Source: Chthonobacter rhizosphaerae
GTDB lineage: Bacteria > Pseudomonadota > Alphaproteobacteria > Rhizobiales > Pleomorphomonadaceae
Assembly (NCBI RefSeq): GCF_013839525.1
Contig: NZ_JACDIS010000002.1
Span: forward strand, 124,001-188,000
Length of the DNA stretch: 64,000 bases
Reading direction: 5' to 3'
Position numbers and translations under genes: made by a program. Shown here one piece after another: positions 22,479-31,181 of the stretch. The notes below the pieces were generated by a model. That model ran no database searches and was not told the DNA's origin. It saw nothing but the letters and a program-made list of their open reading frames with translations. Position 1 is the first letter of the stretch. Each line of letters begins with the position of its first letter.

Positions 22479-24644
22479 ATGGCTGACGCGGCCGACGACA
22501 ACACCGTCCTGAAGATCCTGACCGGGCAGCAGTCGGGCGCCGAGGTCCAGCTCGGGGCGGGCGACTACACGCTCGGCTCGGGCCTCGACGACGACATCCA
22601 ACTCGTCGACGTCAGCCTGATGGCGGGACACGTGCGGCTTCGCCTCGGCGGCGGTCGCATACAGGTGGCCGGTGGGGCTGGAACCGCCCGGACGGCCACG
22701 GGCGCCGTGATCGAGGCCGGCGCCGACTATCAGGACATCGAGCCGCTCGACATCGTCACCGCCGGCGCGATCCGGTTCGCACTCGGGCGGCCGTCGGCGC
22801 GCTGGTCGACCATCGCGGACGACGACCCGGCGAGCCGGGAAACCGTCCGGGCGGGCAACGGCGACCGCGGATCCGCTCCGGCGCCCGCAAAAGGGGCAGG
22901 CGGGCGCGTGATGTTCGCCGCCGGCGCCATGTCCGCCGCCATCGTGGCCCTCGGCGCCTACGGGGTCTTCGCCGGGACGTCGGTCCTGGAGCCGCCGGCG
23001 ATCGAGCGCTCGGATTTCGAGGCGGTGCGGGCTGCCGTCGGGGCGCTGCCCTTCGCCGAGCGGATCCGGGTCACGGCGGAGGCGGACGGGCGCGTCTTCG
23101 TGTCGGGTTACGTGGACGAGGCGGCCGAGCGTCGCGCCGTCATCCAGGCAATCACCGCGACGGGGGCGCCCGTACGGCCGCAGGTCTGGATCGTCGCCAG
23201 CCTGGATGCCGAGATCCGCAGTTTCATCGAAGCGGCGCGGTTGCCGGTCGCGTTCGAGCTCGATAGGGCGGGGCTGGTGACGCTCACCGGGACCGTGCTG
23301 GACAAGCGCAGGGTCGACAGCCTCATGGATCGGCTGCGCGAGAACGTGGTCGGCCTTTCGGGCGTCGCGTCGCGCGTGAAGACGGCCGAAGACTTCCTCG
23401 TGGAGGTGAAGGATCTCGCCGCAAGGGCCCAGGTGGCCGGCGCGGTCCTGTTCCGTCTTGATGGGCAGCTCATCGAGGCGACCGGCGCCATTCCGGCCGA
23501 GCGCGTGGATGCCTGGGTCGGCTTCCTGCAATCCTATTCGCGGCGGTTCTCGGACGAGATCGCCCTGCGGTCCTTCGTGACGCTGCAGAGCGTCGAGGCC
23601 GCCGCTCCGGGGCAACCTCAGCTCCGCCCCGTCCTGGTCGGATCCCCCGAGATGACGCGGAGCGGAGACATCCCCCTCGATCCGGCAAAGCTCGATCAGG
23701 GCGGCATGGCCGCCGAGGATGTGTTCGCCGCGCCGGCGGGCGGGCGGGATGCGCCCGGGGCAGGACCGGATGCCGGATCTCCCAAGTCTGCAGCCGCCGA
23801 TCCGCTATCGCCAGATGGCGGAGAGGCGGCCGACGCCAAGGAGACCGTCCTGGCGCCAGGACAGGTCGTCGCGGCCCCGCTCGACCGCGCAGCCGATGCG
23901 GCCAACGAGCCGGTGAGTATTGCGGAAGCGCCAGGCGAGCCTGCCCCGCCCACCGCCGCCCCGTTGCCCGATGTCACCGGCGGGACGAGCAGCTCGCTGG
24001 AGACGTCCGCACGGTTCACACTGGAGCAGTGGCGCGCCGGGCGGCTCGGCGGCGCAATGGCCGAAGCCATCGACAGCATGGCGCGTGCGCGTTCGGTCGG
24101 GCCGGACGAACTCGCCCGCACCTATCTCGGCCTGTTCCTCGATCCCAGGCGCCCCGGCACCACGTCGGAGAGCTGTCGACCGGCAGGGTTGCTGACGCTG
24201 TCCAACCTGCCGGCCGTCCTGTTCTGGCTCGACCTCATCAGCCTGAGCACGAGCGTTTCGCTCGCGTCCTTCGACCTCGCCCAGCAGCAGATCATCCTGG
24301 AAGCGGCGCTCAGTCCGGTCTCGACGAGGGCCTGCGAGCGTCGCCTGACGGGCGAAGCCGGGCCGTCGAGGTCGGCGTACCTGGAGGAGGCAGCGCGCAA
24401 CCCGGCCTTCGTCAGCTACGTCACCCGGCGCCTGCCGGCCTACCCGCTGCCGGTCTCGGGCGCTCACCTGGCCGGTGTCCGCTACGTCCAGACGCCGGTC
24501 GGCCGCCGGTACGCCGAAGGAGCGGCGCCGAGCGTCGACTCGCGGGTGTCGGTCATCGGCGAACTCGGCATGGCTATTCAGAAGCCGAGCGGTTTCGAAG
24601 CGGTCATTTTCGACGAGACCCTCGCGTGGCGAGCCGGCCCGTGA
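22479..24644 (+). CDS. sctD: T3SS inner-membrane ring protein SctD with large extension
   Basis: A protein of 721 residues, whereas YscD has about 420. N-terminal FHA-like cytoplasmic domain (residues about 10-105, KILTGQQSGAEVQLGAGDY), a single membrane helix at about 144-168, then periplasmic ring-building domains to about residue 385 (VFVSGYVDEAAERRAVIQAI). The remaining 330 residues comprise a Pro/Ala/Asp-rich linker (about 390-515) and an extra domain (about 515-721, RFTLEQWRAGRLGGAMAEAI). By topology it is periplasmic. This domain has no counterpart I know in SctD. It may adapt the ring to the unusual secretin of this island, which is inference. Confidence 0.85.
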   Translation: MADAADDNTVLKILTGQQSGAEVQLGAGDYTLGSGLDDDIQLVDVSLMAGHVRLRLGGGRIQVAGGAGTARTATGAVIEAGADYQDIEPLDIVTAGAIRFALGRPSARWSTIADDDPASRETVRAGNGDRGSAPAPAKGAGGRVMFAAGAMSAAIVALGAYGVFAGTSVLEPPAIERSDFEAVRAAVGALPFAERIRVTAEADGRVFVSGYVDEAAERRAVIQAITATGAPVRPQVWIVASLDAEIRSFIEAARLPVAFELDRAGLVTLTGTVLDKRRVDSLMDRLRENVVGLSGVASRVKTAEDFLVEVKDLAARAQVAGAVLFRLDGQLIEATGAIPAERVDAWVGFLQSYSRRFSDEIALRSFVTLQSVEAAAPGQPQLRPVLVGSPEMTRSGDIPLDPAKLDQGGMAAEDVFAAPAGGRDAPGAGPDAGSPKSAAADPLSPDGGEAADAKETVLAPGQVVAAPLDRAADAANEPVSIAEAPGEPAPPTAAPLPDVTGGTSSSLETSARFTLEQWRAGRLGGAMAEAIDSMARARSVGPDELARTYLGLFLDPRRPGTTSESCRPAGLLTLSNLPAVLFWLDLISLSTSVSLASFDLAQQQIILEAALSPVSTRACERRLTGEAGPSRSAYLEEAARNPAFVSYVTRRLPAYPLPVSGAHLAGVRYVQTPVGRRYAEGAAPSVDSRVSVIGELGMAIQKPSGFEAVIFDETLAWRAGP

Positions 24645-24743
24645 CCGACCGGTCATGGCGGACTGACCTGCGATGCCTGGCCGGCCACGGCTTCAGGGTT
24701 CTTGGGTCGACCGCGTCAAGCTACCGGCCGCGCGCGACGATGC

Positions 24744-24757
24744 ATGGACTAGTCCAT
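24744..24757. repeat. 14-bp perfect palindrome before the Crp-type gene
   Basis: ATGGACTAGTCCAT is a perfect palindrome located 100 nt after the sctD stop and 96 nt before the regulator start. The 208-nt gap is AT-richer than its surroundings and also contains a second palindrome, ATGTATACAT, at 24828-24837. Either could be an operator for autoregulation or another regulator. Neither resembles the TGTCA-N6-GCACA dyad. Confidence 0.4.
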
Positions 24758-24852
24758 CACGGACCATGGACGCAGAGACGTTTCCATAAGATATTCGTAG
24801 CGGCAAAAGTAAACACAAGCCTTGTTCATGTATACATCATGAGAATGGTCCA

Positions 24853-25611
24853 GTGACTCTACACAGCGCACAGTATCACTTCGAAAGAAGATTGTACTCA
24901 GTCCGGAGGCCAATCGATGGCGCTTCATCCGGCGACCCGCTGCTTTTCGACCTGGGGCCTGATCTCTCCGCGCAGCTTCTGACATTTTCGAACCGCCGCT
25001 CGTTTTCCAACAACCAGATCATCTATTTCCAGGACGATCCGGCGGAGCATATCTACTTTGTGCAGTCCGGCCATGTCAGGCTGTCCTACCTGATGGAGGA
25101 TGGGTCCGCAGTCCTTCTGGCGATCCTTGCGGAAGGGTCCAGCTTCGGCGAAGTCGCGATCTTCGAGGATGGCCCGCATTGCGATATGGCGACGGCAAGC
25201 GGATGCACGGAGGTGTGCGCCCTACCGTTGCGGGCATGTCGGACACTTGCCGACAGGCATCCCGAGCTGCACCGGGCCCTCGCGCGACTGGTGTCACGCC
25301 GCTACCGGTCCTACGTGGAGATGACGCGGACGCTCAGTTTGCGGTCTCTTCAGGCGCGCCTCGCCTGTGCGCTCCTTCGCCTCGCAGAGTCCCTGGGCAC
25401 CAATGTCGCACACGAAGGCCGGGTCGTGCCGGCGATCGGCAGCTTCGTGACCCAGGCCGATCTCGGCCTGATGTCGCGCGGCGCGCGCGGCAACATCAAC
25501 CGCATATTGAAGTCATGGCGCGAGGCCGGTTGGATCGCGGCGACCGACCGCCAGATCCTGGTGCTCCATCCTGCTCGGCTGGAGGCGCTCGCCCTGGAGG
25601 ACCGGCCGTGA
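24853..25611 (+). CDS. CRP/FNR-family transcriptional regulator
   Basis: A protein of 252 residues with an N-terminal cyclic-nucleotide-type beta-roll (QIIYFQDDPAEHIYFVQSGH, GSSFGEVAIFEDGPH) and a C-terminal winged helix (VTQADLGLMSRGARGNINRI). The cNMP phosphate-cassette arginine is not at its usual place (GPHCDMATA instead of a RxA pattern), so cAMP binding is doubtful. No FNR-type cysteine cluster is seen. The start is GTG, and its stop overlaps the GTG start of the YscE-like gene (GTGA). Being inside the island, it is the obvious candidate to bind the CRP-architecture dyads in front of the T3SS operons. Confidence 0.9.
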   Translation: MTLHSAQYHFERRLYSVRRPIDGASSGDPLLFDLGPDLSAQLLTFSNRRSFSNNQIIYFQDDPAEHIYFVQSGHVRLSYLMEDGSAVLLAILAEGSSFGEVAIFEDGPHCDMATASGCTEVCALPLRACRTLADRHPELHRALARLVSRRYRSYVEMTRTLSLRSLQARLACALLRLAESLGTNVAHEGRVVPAIGSFVTQADLGLMSRGARGNINRILKSWREAGWIAATDRQILVLHPARLEALALEDRP

Positions 25612-25874
25612 CCGGGCTTCAGCCGGATCTCGTCGACCTGGTCGGCATCACCGATCTCGAGGATCGGCTCCGGGCGGGCGGCGGTGCGGCAATCCGCGAG
25701 CAGGTCGCCGCGCGCCTGGCGGCGCTTCGGTCCGAGGTCGTGGATCTCCGCCGGGCGGGGCTGCCGACGGCGGATTTCCAGAGATCCGAGCCGATACTCG
25801 CCGGCCTCGATGCGGCACTCGAGATCATCCACGCATTTCCCGCTTTCCGCGGCACATCCGAACCAAGGGATTGA
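25608..25874 (+). CDS. YscE-like needle co-chaperone
   Basis: A protein of 88 residues, two helices. The segment LAALRSEVVDLRRAGLPTAD, then FQRSEPILAGLDAALEIIHA, matches the pattern of Yersinia YscE (LKKDMMRGG ... WQRESKALESAIAIIHYVAG; YscE has 66 residues). It starts with GTG overlapping the regulator stop and ends 2 nt before the ATG of the needle gene. YscE and YscG together bind the needle subunit in the cytoplasm. It is too short and divergent to be certain from the sequence alone, but context is strong. Confidence 0.72.
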   Translation: MTGLQPDLVDLVGITDLEDRLRAGGGAAIREQVAARLAALRSEVVDLRRAGLPTADFQRSEPILAGLDAALEIIHAFPAFRGTSEPRD

Positions 25875-25876
25875 CC

Positions 25877-26173
25877 ATGACGACCACCACGCCTCCCGCC
25901 GGCACGACGAATCCGTTCAGGGACACGGAGGCCAACCTCTACGGTGCGACAGGCCTCGATCTCGTCATGCGGCAGAAGTATCTGCGAACGGAGATGGAGA
26001 AGATCGAGCAGAAAATCGCCGATATCGAGCAGAATTCGAATCTGAGCGATACTGAAAAGATGTTCAGCATGCAGATGGCCATGAACTCCTGGTCGGCGAT
26101 CAGCAATCTGCGGACGAACATGCTCAAGACTGTGGCCGACACGATCAAGTCCATCGCCCGAAACGTGTCCTGA
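25877..26173 (+). CDS. sctF: T3SS needle filament subunit SctF
   Basis: A protein of 98 residues, slightly longer than YscF (87). It has a Thr-rich N-terminus, then a helix-turn-helix hairpin (LRTEMEKIEQKIADIEQNSN; LSDTEKMFSMQMAMNSWSAI) ending NMLKTVADTIKSIARNVS, the typical C-terminal needle helix. It has no cysteine and no signal peptide. AAGGGA lies upstream of the ATG at 25877; a TTG at 25871 is less likely. Polymerises into the needle. The last residues (TIKSIARNVS) resemble the tail of the tip candidate (LLQSITRNVA). Confidence 0.88.
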   Translation: MTTTTPPAGTTNPFRDTEANLYGATGLDLVMRQKYLRTEMEKIEQKIADIEQNSNLSDTEKMFSMQMAMNSWSAISNLRTNMLKTVADTIKSIARNVS

Positions 26174-26193
26174 TCGGTCGGCGGCGCGTCACC

Positions 26194-27942
26194 GTGCAAG
26201 CCGGTCCGGACAATCAGGGCGATAACCTCCTCGCAGTTGGGCGGGAGCGGCTTGCTTTGCTGGCGAGGCAGATGCGTCTCGTGCTCGGGGCCAACCTCCT
26301 GATGGCACCCGCCGTGGCCGTGGTGGTGTCTCCCGCGCTCGGCGTCTGGCTTTCGGTGACCTGGGCGCTGGCGCTCTCCACCACGGCATGCCTGCGATGG
26401 TGGTGGATCTCGCGTCTCCAAGCGCCGCGATCCCGATCGGGTGTTCGCTCCCAGGAGATCGGATATGCGGCCGGCAGCTTCGCGTCCGGCGTGGTCTGGG
26501 GTGTTCTTGGCATTGCGGCGAGTCGAATCGAGGTGGGTTTCGAGCCCGTGCTCATCACCATGTTCATCGCCGGTATGGTGGCGGGAGCCATAGGCTCGTT
26601 GTCGACGATCCCGACCGTCTACTGGAGTTTTTCCATCCCGGCGCTCCTGCCGATCTCGCTCCTGTACGCAATTCAGGATACGTCCGGCGAAGTCGTCTAT
26701 GGGTTCGCGTCTCTGCTTTTCCTGGCCGTGAACCTTGGATACTCGCTGAACATCGGCCGCACGATCCTCCGGTCGATCGAGCTGCGCTTCGAGAATGAGG
26801 ACTTGATCCAAAGCCTTACCGCCGCGCGCAAGACGGCCGAGCAGGAGAACGAACTCAAGTCGCGCTTCCTTCAGTCGGCCGGCCACGACCTCAAGCAGCC
26901 GCTCCATGCGGTCACGCTGCTCTTGGCGGACCTGGATCGGCATCTGTCGGATGATGGGCGTCGGACCCTGGCGCGGGCGCAGCAATCGGTCCTCTCTCTC
27001 GGCAGCTTGCTGGAGCGGCTGCTGGAGGCCTCGAGCCCTGCGGAGGGGCGTCTTGCGCCGAAGCGGGCTGACGTGCCGCTTGCGGATCTCCTGTCGGCGC
27101 TTGCATTCGAGTTTGGCGCCCAAGCCGAGACGGCCGGTATCTCGGTCCGGTTCCGACCTACGGCGTTGACGGTCGAGACCGACGAGCTGCTGCTGACGCA
27201 GGTCCTCCGCAACTACGTCAGCAATGCGCTCCGCCACGGGCGACGGCGCGTCCTCGTGGCTGCCCGGCGGCGCGGGACGTCGGCGCGGATCGAGGTGTGG
27301 GACGACGGGGCCGGCATTCCTGCCGGGCAGTTGACCGCCATCTACGAGCCTTTCCTGCAGCTCCGGAACAAGGCGCGAGACGCGCGTCTCGGCTACGGGC
27401 TCGGGTTGGCGATCGTGGCGACGATCGCCAAGCACCTCGGCGCCCGGCACGGCGTCGCGTCGCGTGAGGGCCGAGGCTCGGTGTTCTGGGTCGAGGTTGC
27501 GCTGGCCCGGGACGGGCCGCCCGTCGTCTCGCGAGGTCCGGAGACGGCGCCCGCCCGCGCGAGCGCGGCCGGACGTCGCGTTCTCGTCGTCGAAGACGAT
27601 CCGGTTCTCCTTCAGGCCACGGCGGATCTCATATCCAACTGGGGGTTCGAGGTGCGTGGCGCCCTCGATGGGGAAGCCGCGCTGAACCAGCTGGATGAAG
27701 GCTTTGAGCCGACTGTCCTCGTCACCGACTTTCGGCTACCCGGCGACTTCGACGGCCTCATGGTGTCCGCTCGACTTGCGGACCGTTTGGGCAGGCCCTT
27801 GCCGACGATCGTGGTGACCGGCGAGCGGATCGATCGCGACGTCGCCTCGCGGGACGGCATCATCGTTCTGGGGAAACCGGTCATTCCAGGCCGTCTGCTG
27901 GCGTCTCTCACGAGCCTAGCCGGCGGGGGTACGTCTCCGTGA
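26194..27942 (+). CDS. Hybrid sensor histidine kinase with receiver domain
   Basis: A protein of 582 residues starting with GTG 20 nt after sctF. About six membrane helices in the first 185 residues form the sensor. HisKA with His in SAGHDLKQPLHAVTLL, an ATPase domain with N-box YVSNALRHG, DDGAGIP and GLGLAIV, and a C-terminal receiver (VVEDDP, Asp in LVTDFRLPG, Lys in VLGKPVI). It overlaps the 3' end of the convergent response regulator gene by 35 nt. It probably controls the T3SS or shuts it on at the membrane together with that regulator; the input signal is unknown. Confidence 0.9.
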   Translation: MQAGPDNQGDNLLAVGRERLALLARQMRLVLGANLLMAPAVAVVVSPALGVWLSVTWALALSTTACLRWWWISRLQAPRSRSGVRSQEIGYAAGSFASGVVWGVLGIAASRIEVGFEPVLITMFIAGMVAGAIGSLSTIPTVYWSFSIPALLPISLLYAIQDTSGEVVYGFASLLFLAVNLGYSLNIGRTILRSIELRFENEDLIQSLTAARKTAEQENELKSRFLQSAGHDLKQPLHAVTLLLADLDRHLSDDGRRTLARAQQSVLSLGSLLERLLEASSPAEGRLAPKRADVPLADLLSALAFEFGAQAETAGISVRFRPTALTVETDELLLTQVLRNYVSNALRHGRRRVLVAARRRGTSARIEVWDDGAGIPAGQLTAIYEPFLQLRNKARDARLGYGLGLAIVATIAKHLGARHGVASREGRGSVFWVEVALARDGPPVVSRGPETAPARASAAGRRVLVVEDDPVLLQATADLISNWGFEVRGALDGEAALNQLDEGFEPTVLVTDFRLPGDFDGLMVSARLADRLGRPLPTIVVTGERIDRDVASRDGIIVLGKPVIPGRLLASLTSLAGGGTSP

Positions 27943-28579
27943 GCCCATCCGTTCTCTCCACTGCGGCACCGTCCACGCCGGTCAGAAGACGGCCGAGGTC
28001 CGAGCGCCGCTTGAGGGAGAAGCGTCGGAACAAAAGAGCCAGATGGGCTCTGACGGTGTTGTCGCTGATCCCGAGGGCGCGACCGATCTCCTTGTTGCTG
28101 AGGCCTTTTGCGCAGAGCGTCACGATGGAGCGCTGCCGGTCGGTCAGGTCGAGGTCCGCAGCCTCGTCGACCTCGTCGACCTGGACGTCAAAGGCGGAGG
28201 GCTCCTGGCGGGCTCCGGAAAGGACGGCTTCGATCGCGCGGGGCAATTCGTCGGCGGCGCCACTCTTCGGCACGAAGGCCTGCGCGCCGGCTCTCAGGGC
28301 GTCATCCACAAAACGCGGGTCGCTTCGCCCGGAGAAGATGATGACCGGAACCGACGGAGCCGCGGTGCGGAGCCAGGTCAAGCTGTCCAGTCCGGCTGCA
28401 TCCGGAAGTCCGGGGTCGAGCACGACCAGATCCGCATCGAACGCACCGCGCAGAACGGCCATCGCGTCCCTCAACGTGCCGGCCTCCTCGATGGCGACGG
28501 CATGGAATCGGCGCTCCAGGAGCGCGCGAGCTCCGGACCGCAAGATCGAATGATCATCGACGATAAGCAGCCTGTTCAT
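27908..28579 (-). CDS. LuxR-type response regulator inside the T3SS island
   Basis: A protein of 223 residues: receiver (LLIVDDHS, phospho-acceptor Asp in LVVLDPGLPD, Lys in FVPKSGA) and LuxR helix-turn-helix (LTDRQRSIVTLCAKGLSNKE, IGRALGISDNTVRAHLALLF). The ATG at 28579 gives a standard receiver start; in-frame upstream extension is possible but has no domain. Convergent with the hybrid kinase gene and divergent from the secretin gene, so it is placed to regulate the secretin promoter. The partner kinase is probably the hybrid kinase next door, by a phosphorelay or direct transfer. Confidence 0.88.
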   Translation of the reverse strand: MNRLLIVDDHSILRSGARALLERRFHAVAIEEAGTLRDAMAVLRGAFDADLVVLDPGLPDAAGLDSLTWLRTAAPSVPVIIFSGRSDPRFVDDALRAGAQAFVPKSGAADELPRAIEAVLSGARQEPSAFDVQVDEVDEAADLDLTDRQRSIVTLCAKGLSNKEIGRALGISDNTVRAHLALLFRRFSLKRRSDLGRLLTGVDGAAVERTDGLTETYPRRLGS

Positions 28580-28760
28580 GATCCATTCCAGGGCGCGGGC
28601 GACTTTCTCCGCCGGGTCCGATCGCATCGCAGGGGCGACCATAGTATGCTGGTACTGAATTGTAGCATAAAAATTGATAAATCTGCAAAGAAGCCAAATT
28701 CGTGTACCAGGACTGCTTGCGGGAGCGTCCAGGGGCCGTGAAGTCGGGATCGGAACAGCC
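28580..28760. promoter_or_regulatory. Divergent promoter region, response regulator and secretin
   Basis: This AT-richer 181-nt segment holds both promoters. An inverted repeat TATGCT (28645-28650) ... AGCATA (28664-28669) with a 13-nt gap is a candidate operator. No TGTCA-N6-GCACA site was seen here. Confidence 0.45.
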
Positions 28761-31166
28761 GTGAGTAGTGTAACGCATAGCCGATACCACGCTGAAACGA
28801 GCCTTCCGACTCCGAGCCACGGAGCGGCTCGCAACGGCGGGCACGCGATCGGTGGCCGTTCGGTATGGCGTCGCGGCGCTCAGCTCAAGGCGCTTGCCGG
28901 GGTGCTCGTCGCGCTACTGGCCCTGTCCGGATGCAGCGCGCTGACGGACGAGAGTTGCGAACCGGCAACCGCGTCGGCAGCAAGCCTGAAAGGCGCGCCG
29001 GCGGCCGGGCTCTGCGACGGCCACCTGAGTTCCCTGGGTGCCACGGAGCGGGTTCCGCGGCTTGCGAGTGTCGAAGCCGAACGGGTAGCGCCCACTATCG
29101 ACGTGAGTGCGATCAACCGGTCTGCTTCAGCACGGGCCGCCTTCGTGGGCTATGTTGGAAAACTGCGGGTCGACTACCCTCCGGAGCCCGGTCAGATCGC
29201 GAACGACGCGGCGGAACTCGGGATCGCTCGAACCCCGCCATTCGACCCGGACGAGACGATCACGGTCAATTTCAACGACGCGACGTTCGACTTCTTCCTC
29301 ACGCAGATGCTTGGCGGCGCGCTCGGTGTTCCGTTCGTCGCTCCGGACACGATGGAGGGCCGCGTGACCTTCCGGACCGAGGCGCCCCTGCCGAAGGCGC
29401 AGGTGATCCGGGTGGTGCGCGACGTGCTGGGCCGCGCGGGTTATGCCATGCGGCTCTCCAACGGCGTGTTCCAGATCGCCAGCGCCGAAATGCTCGCGTC
29501 GATGGACGCGGCGGTGCTCGCCGGCAAGGCGGGCGAGACGGTCACCCGCGAGATCAGGGTGCCCGGGCGGGCGGCCGACCGGGTCCTGAGGACGATCCAG
29601 CCGCTCGTCCCGCCGACGGTACGGGTTGTTCGGGGCGAGCGAGGCGACCGTCTCATCCTTCGCGGCGCCGCGTCCGACCTTGAGGACGTCGCCGATCTGG
29701 TCACGACGCTGACGGACGGCGGCATCGCCGACGACCTGGTGGCGCTCGTCCCGGTGCGGCGGAGCGCCCCCAACCTCATCGCCGAAAAGCTGCTCGGCTT
29801 CTATCAGGCCATGCTGGCGGAGGATGCGGAGTCGCTCACGATCGTGCCGCTGGAACAGCAGCAGGCCGTCCTGATCGGCACCCGCGACGCGGCTCTGATG
29901 CAAAGCGTGCGAAAGCTCATCGATCGTATCGACGTGGAACTCGGCGACACCGCGTCGGTGCGCATCATCCCGCTGACGCATCTTGCAGCCGCGGAGGTGG
30001 CGCCGCAGCTGCAACAGGCCTACGCCAGCGGTGCCGCGACGGTCCCCGCCGACCAGGACGCAGCCGCCCGGACGGGGCGTGCCGCCGGGCCGGATTCCAA
30101 CGTACCCGCGGGGCTCCGCGTGCCGACGTCACCGCCCGCCGGTGGTGAGGAGGATGGCTTTGCGCACCCGGGCTTCTCCGCTCCCGGACTGGGGGCCGCC
30201 AGCTCTCAGCCCAGTCCCGTCAGCGAGCGGTTCCCCGTATCGTCCGAGCCGGAGCTGGCGACGACTTCGGCGCCGTCGGCGCCCGCGAGTGGCGAGATGC
30301 GGATCATTCCGGACACTCGCAACAACGCCCTGATGATCTATTCGTCGTTCGACGCCTTCCAACGCCTCCGCGAGGTCGTGCGGGCCCTCGACGTGCCGGA
30401 TTCCCAGGTGGTCGTGGAAGCGACCATCCTGGAGGTGCGGATCAACGACGCGCTCCGCTACGGCGTGCAATGGTACCTCAGCGGCGGGGGCGCGACCTTC
30501 CGGTCCGGGTCCGGGCGCACGCTCGTGCCGCCGGCCGGCGCAGGGATCGGGGCGGACGGGCTGTTCGGACTTGGCGACATCACTGTCGGCGCGGCCCTCG
30601 GGGCGCTCCAGGAGGTCACCGACGTCAAGGTCCTGTCCACGCCTTATCTCACCGTCATCAATGGCCGGGCGGCCCGGCTCGTGGTGGGCGACCAGATCCC
30701 GTACGCGACGCGCACCCAGTCCTCCAGCAGTGGGGGCAACGTCTCGGTGACCCAGCAGATCGAGGTGGTGGATACCGGCATCGTCCTCGACGTGACCCCG
30801 CAGATCAAGGCCAACAACTCCGTCAGCCTCGTCATCAAGCAAACGGTCAGCCAGGCCCAGGCGAGCGCGCTCGAGGGCAATGTCACGCCCGTCATTTCCA
30901 CCCGGACGGTGGAGTCGGAGATCCTCGTCCAGTCGGGTCGGACCGTGCTTCTCGGCGGTCTGATCCAGGACCGTCGGGAAAAGACGGACGAGGGCGTGCC
31001 GGGCCTCAAGGACGTCCCTGTCCTCGGAGGCCTGTTCCGGTCGAAGAACGAGAACGCGGCGACCCGAACGGAGCTCGTGGTCCTGATCACGCCGCGCGTC
31101 GCGCGGCACTCGTCCCAGCTGGAGGGCATCACGAACGTCATCCGGAACAGCCTCGCGCGACGCTGA
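28761..31166 (+). CDS. Outer-membrane secretin of GspD type, presumed T3SS secretin
   Basis: A protein of 801 residues from GTG 28761. A lipoprotein signal (LLALSGC, Cys58) follows an unusually long n-region, so the true start is uncertain. The order is N0 (TVNFNDATFDFFLTQMLGG), N1, N2 (ALVPVRRSAPNLIAEKLL), N3 split by a Ser/Pro-rich insert, then the secretin core (VEATILEVRINDALRYGVQW, VPGLKDVPVLGGLFRSKNEN). Four N domains and a lipobox are the type II GspD plan; YscC-type SctC lacks N2. No other type II secretion gene is present and T3SS genes flank it, so it most likely serves the injectisome as SctC. Confidence 0.85.
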   Translation: MSSVTHSRYHAETSLPTPSHGAARNGGHAIGGRSVWRRGAQLKALAGVLVALLALSGCSALTDESCEPATASAASLKGAPAAGLCDGHLSSLGATERVPRLASVEAERVAPTIDVSAINRSASARAAFVGYVGKLRVDYPPEPGQIANDAAELGIARTPPFDPDETITVNFNDATFDFFLTQMLGGALGVPFVAPDTMEGRVTFRTEAPLPKAQVIRVVRDVLGRAGYAMRLSNGVFQIASAEMLASMDAAVLAGKAGETVTREIRVPGRAADRVLRTIQPLVPPTVRVVRGERGDRLILRGAASDLEDVADLVTTLTDGGIADDLVALVPVRRSAPNLIAEKLLGFYQAMLAEDAESLTIVPLEQQQAVLIGTRDAALMQSVRKLIDRIDVELGDTASVRIIPLTHLAAAEVAPQLQQAYASGAATVPADQDAAARTGRAAGPDSNVPAGLRVPTSPPAGGEEDGFAHPGFSAPGLGAASSQPSPVSERFPVSSEPELATTSAPSAPASGEMRIIPDTRNNALMIYSSFDAFQRLREVVRALDVPDSQVVVEATILEVRINDALRYGVQWYLSGGGATFRSGSGRTLVPPAGAGIGADGLFGLGDITVGAALGALQEVTDVKVLSTPYLTVINGRAARLVVGDQIPYATRTQSSSSGGNVSVTQQIEVVDTGIVLDVTPQIKANNSVSLVIKQTVSQAQASALEGNVTPVISTRTVESEILVQSGRTVLLGGLIQDRREKTDEGVPGLKDVPVLGGLFRSKNENAATRTELVVLITPRVARHSSQLEGITNVIRNSLARR

Positions 31167-31181
31167 ACGGCGAGCGCTACC

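Noticed and set aside
28674-28760. TTG start 29 codons upstream of the chosen secretin start
   Set aside because: It would lengthen an already long n-region before the lipobox and overlaps the presumed promoter; no ribosome-binding site is evident.
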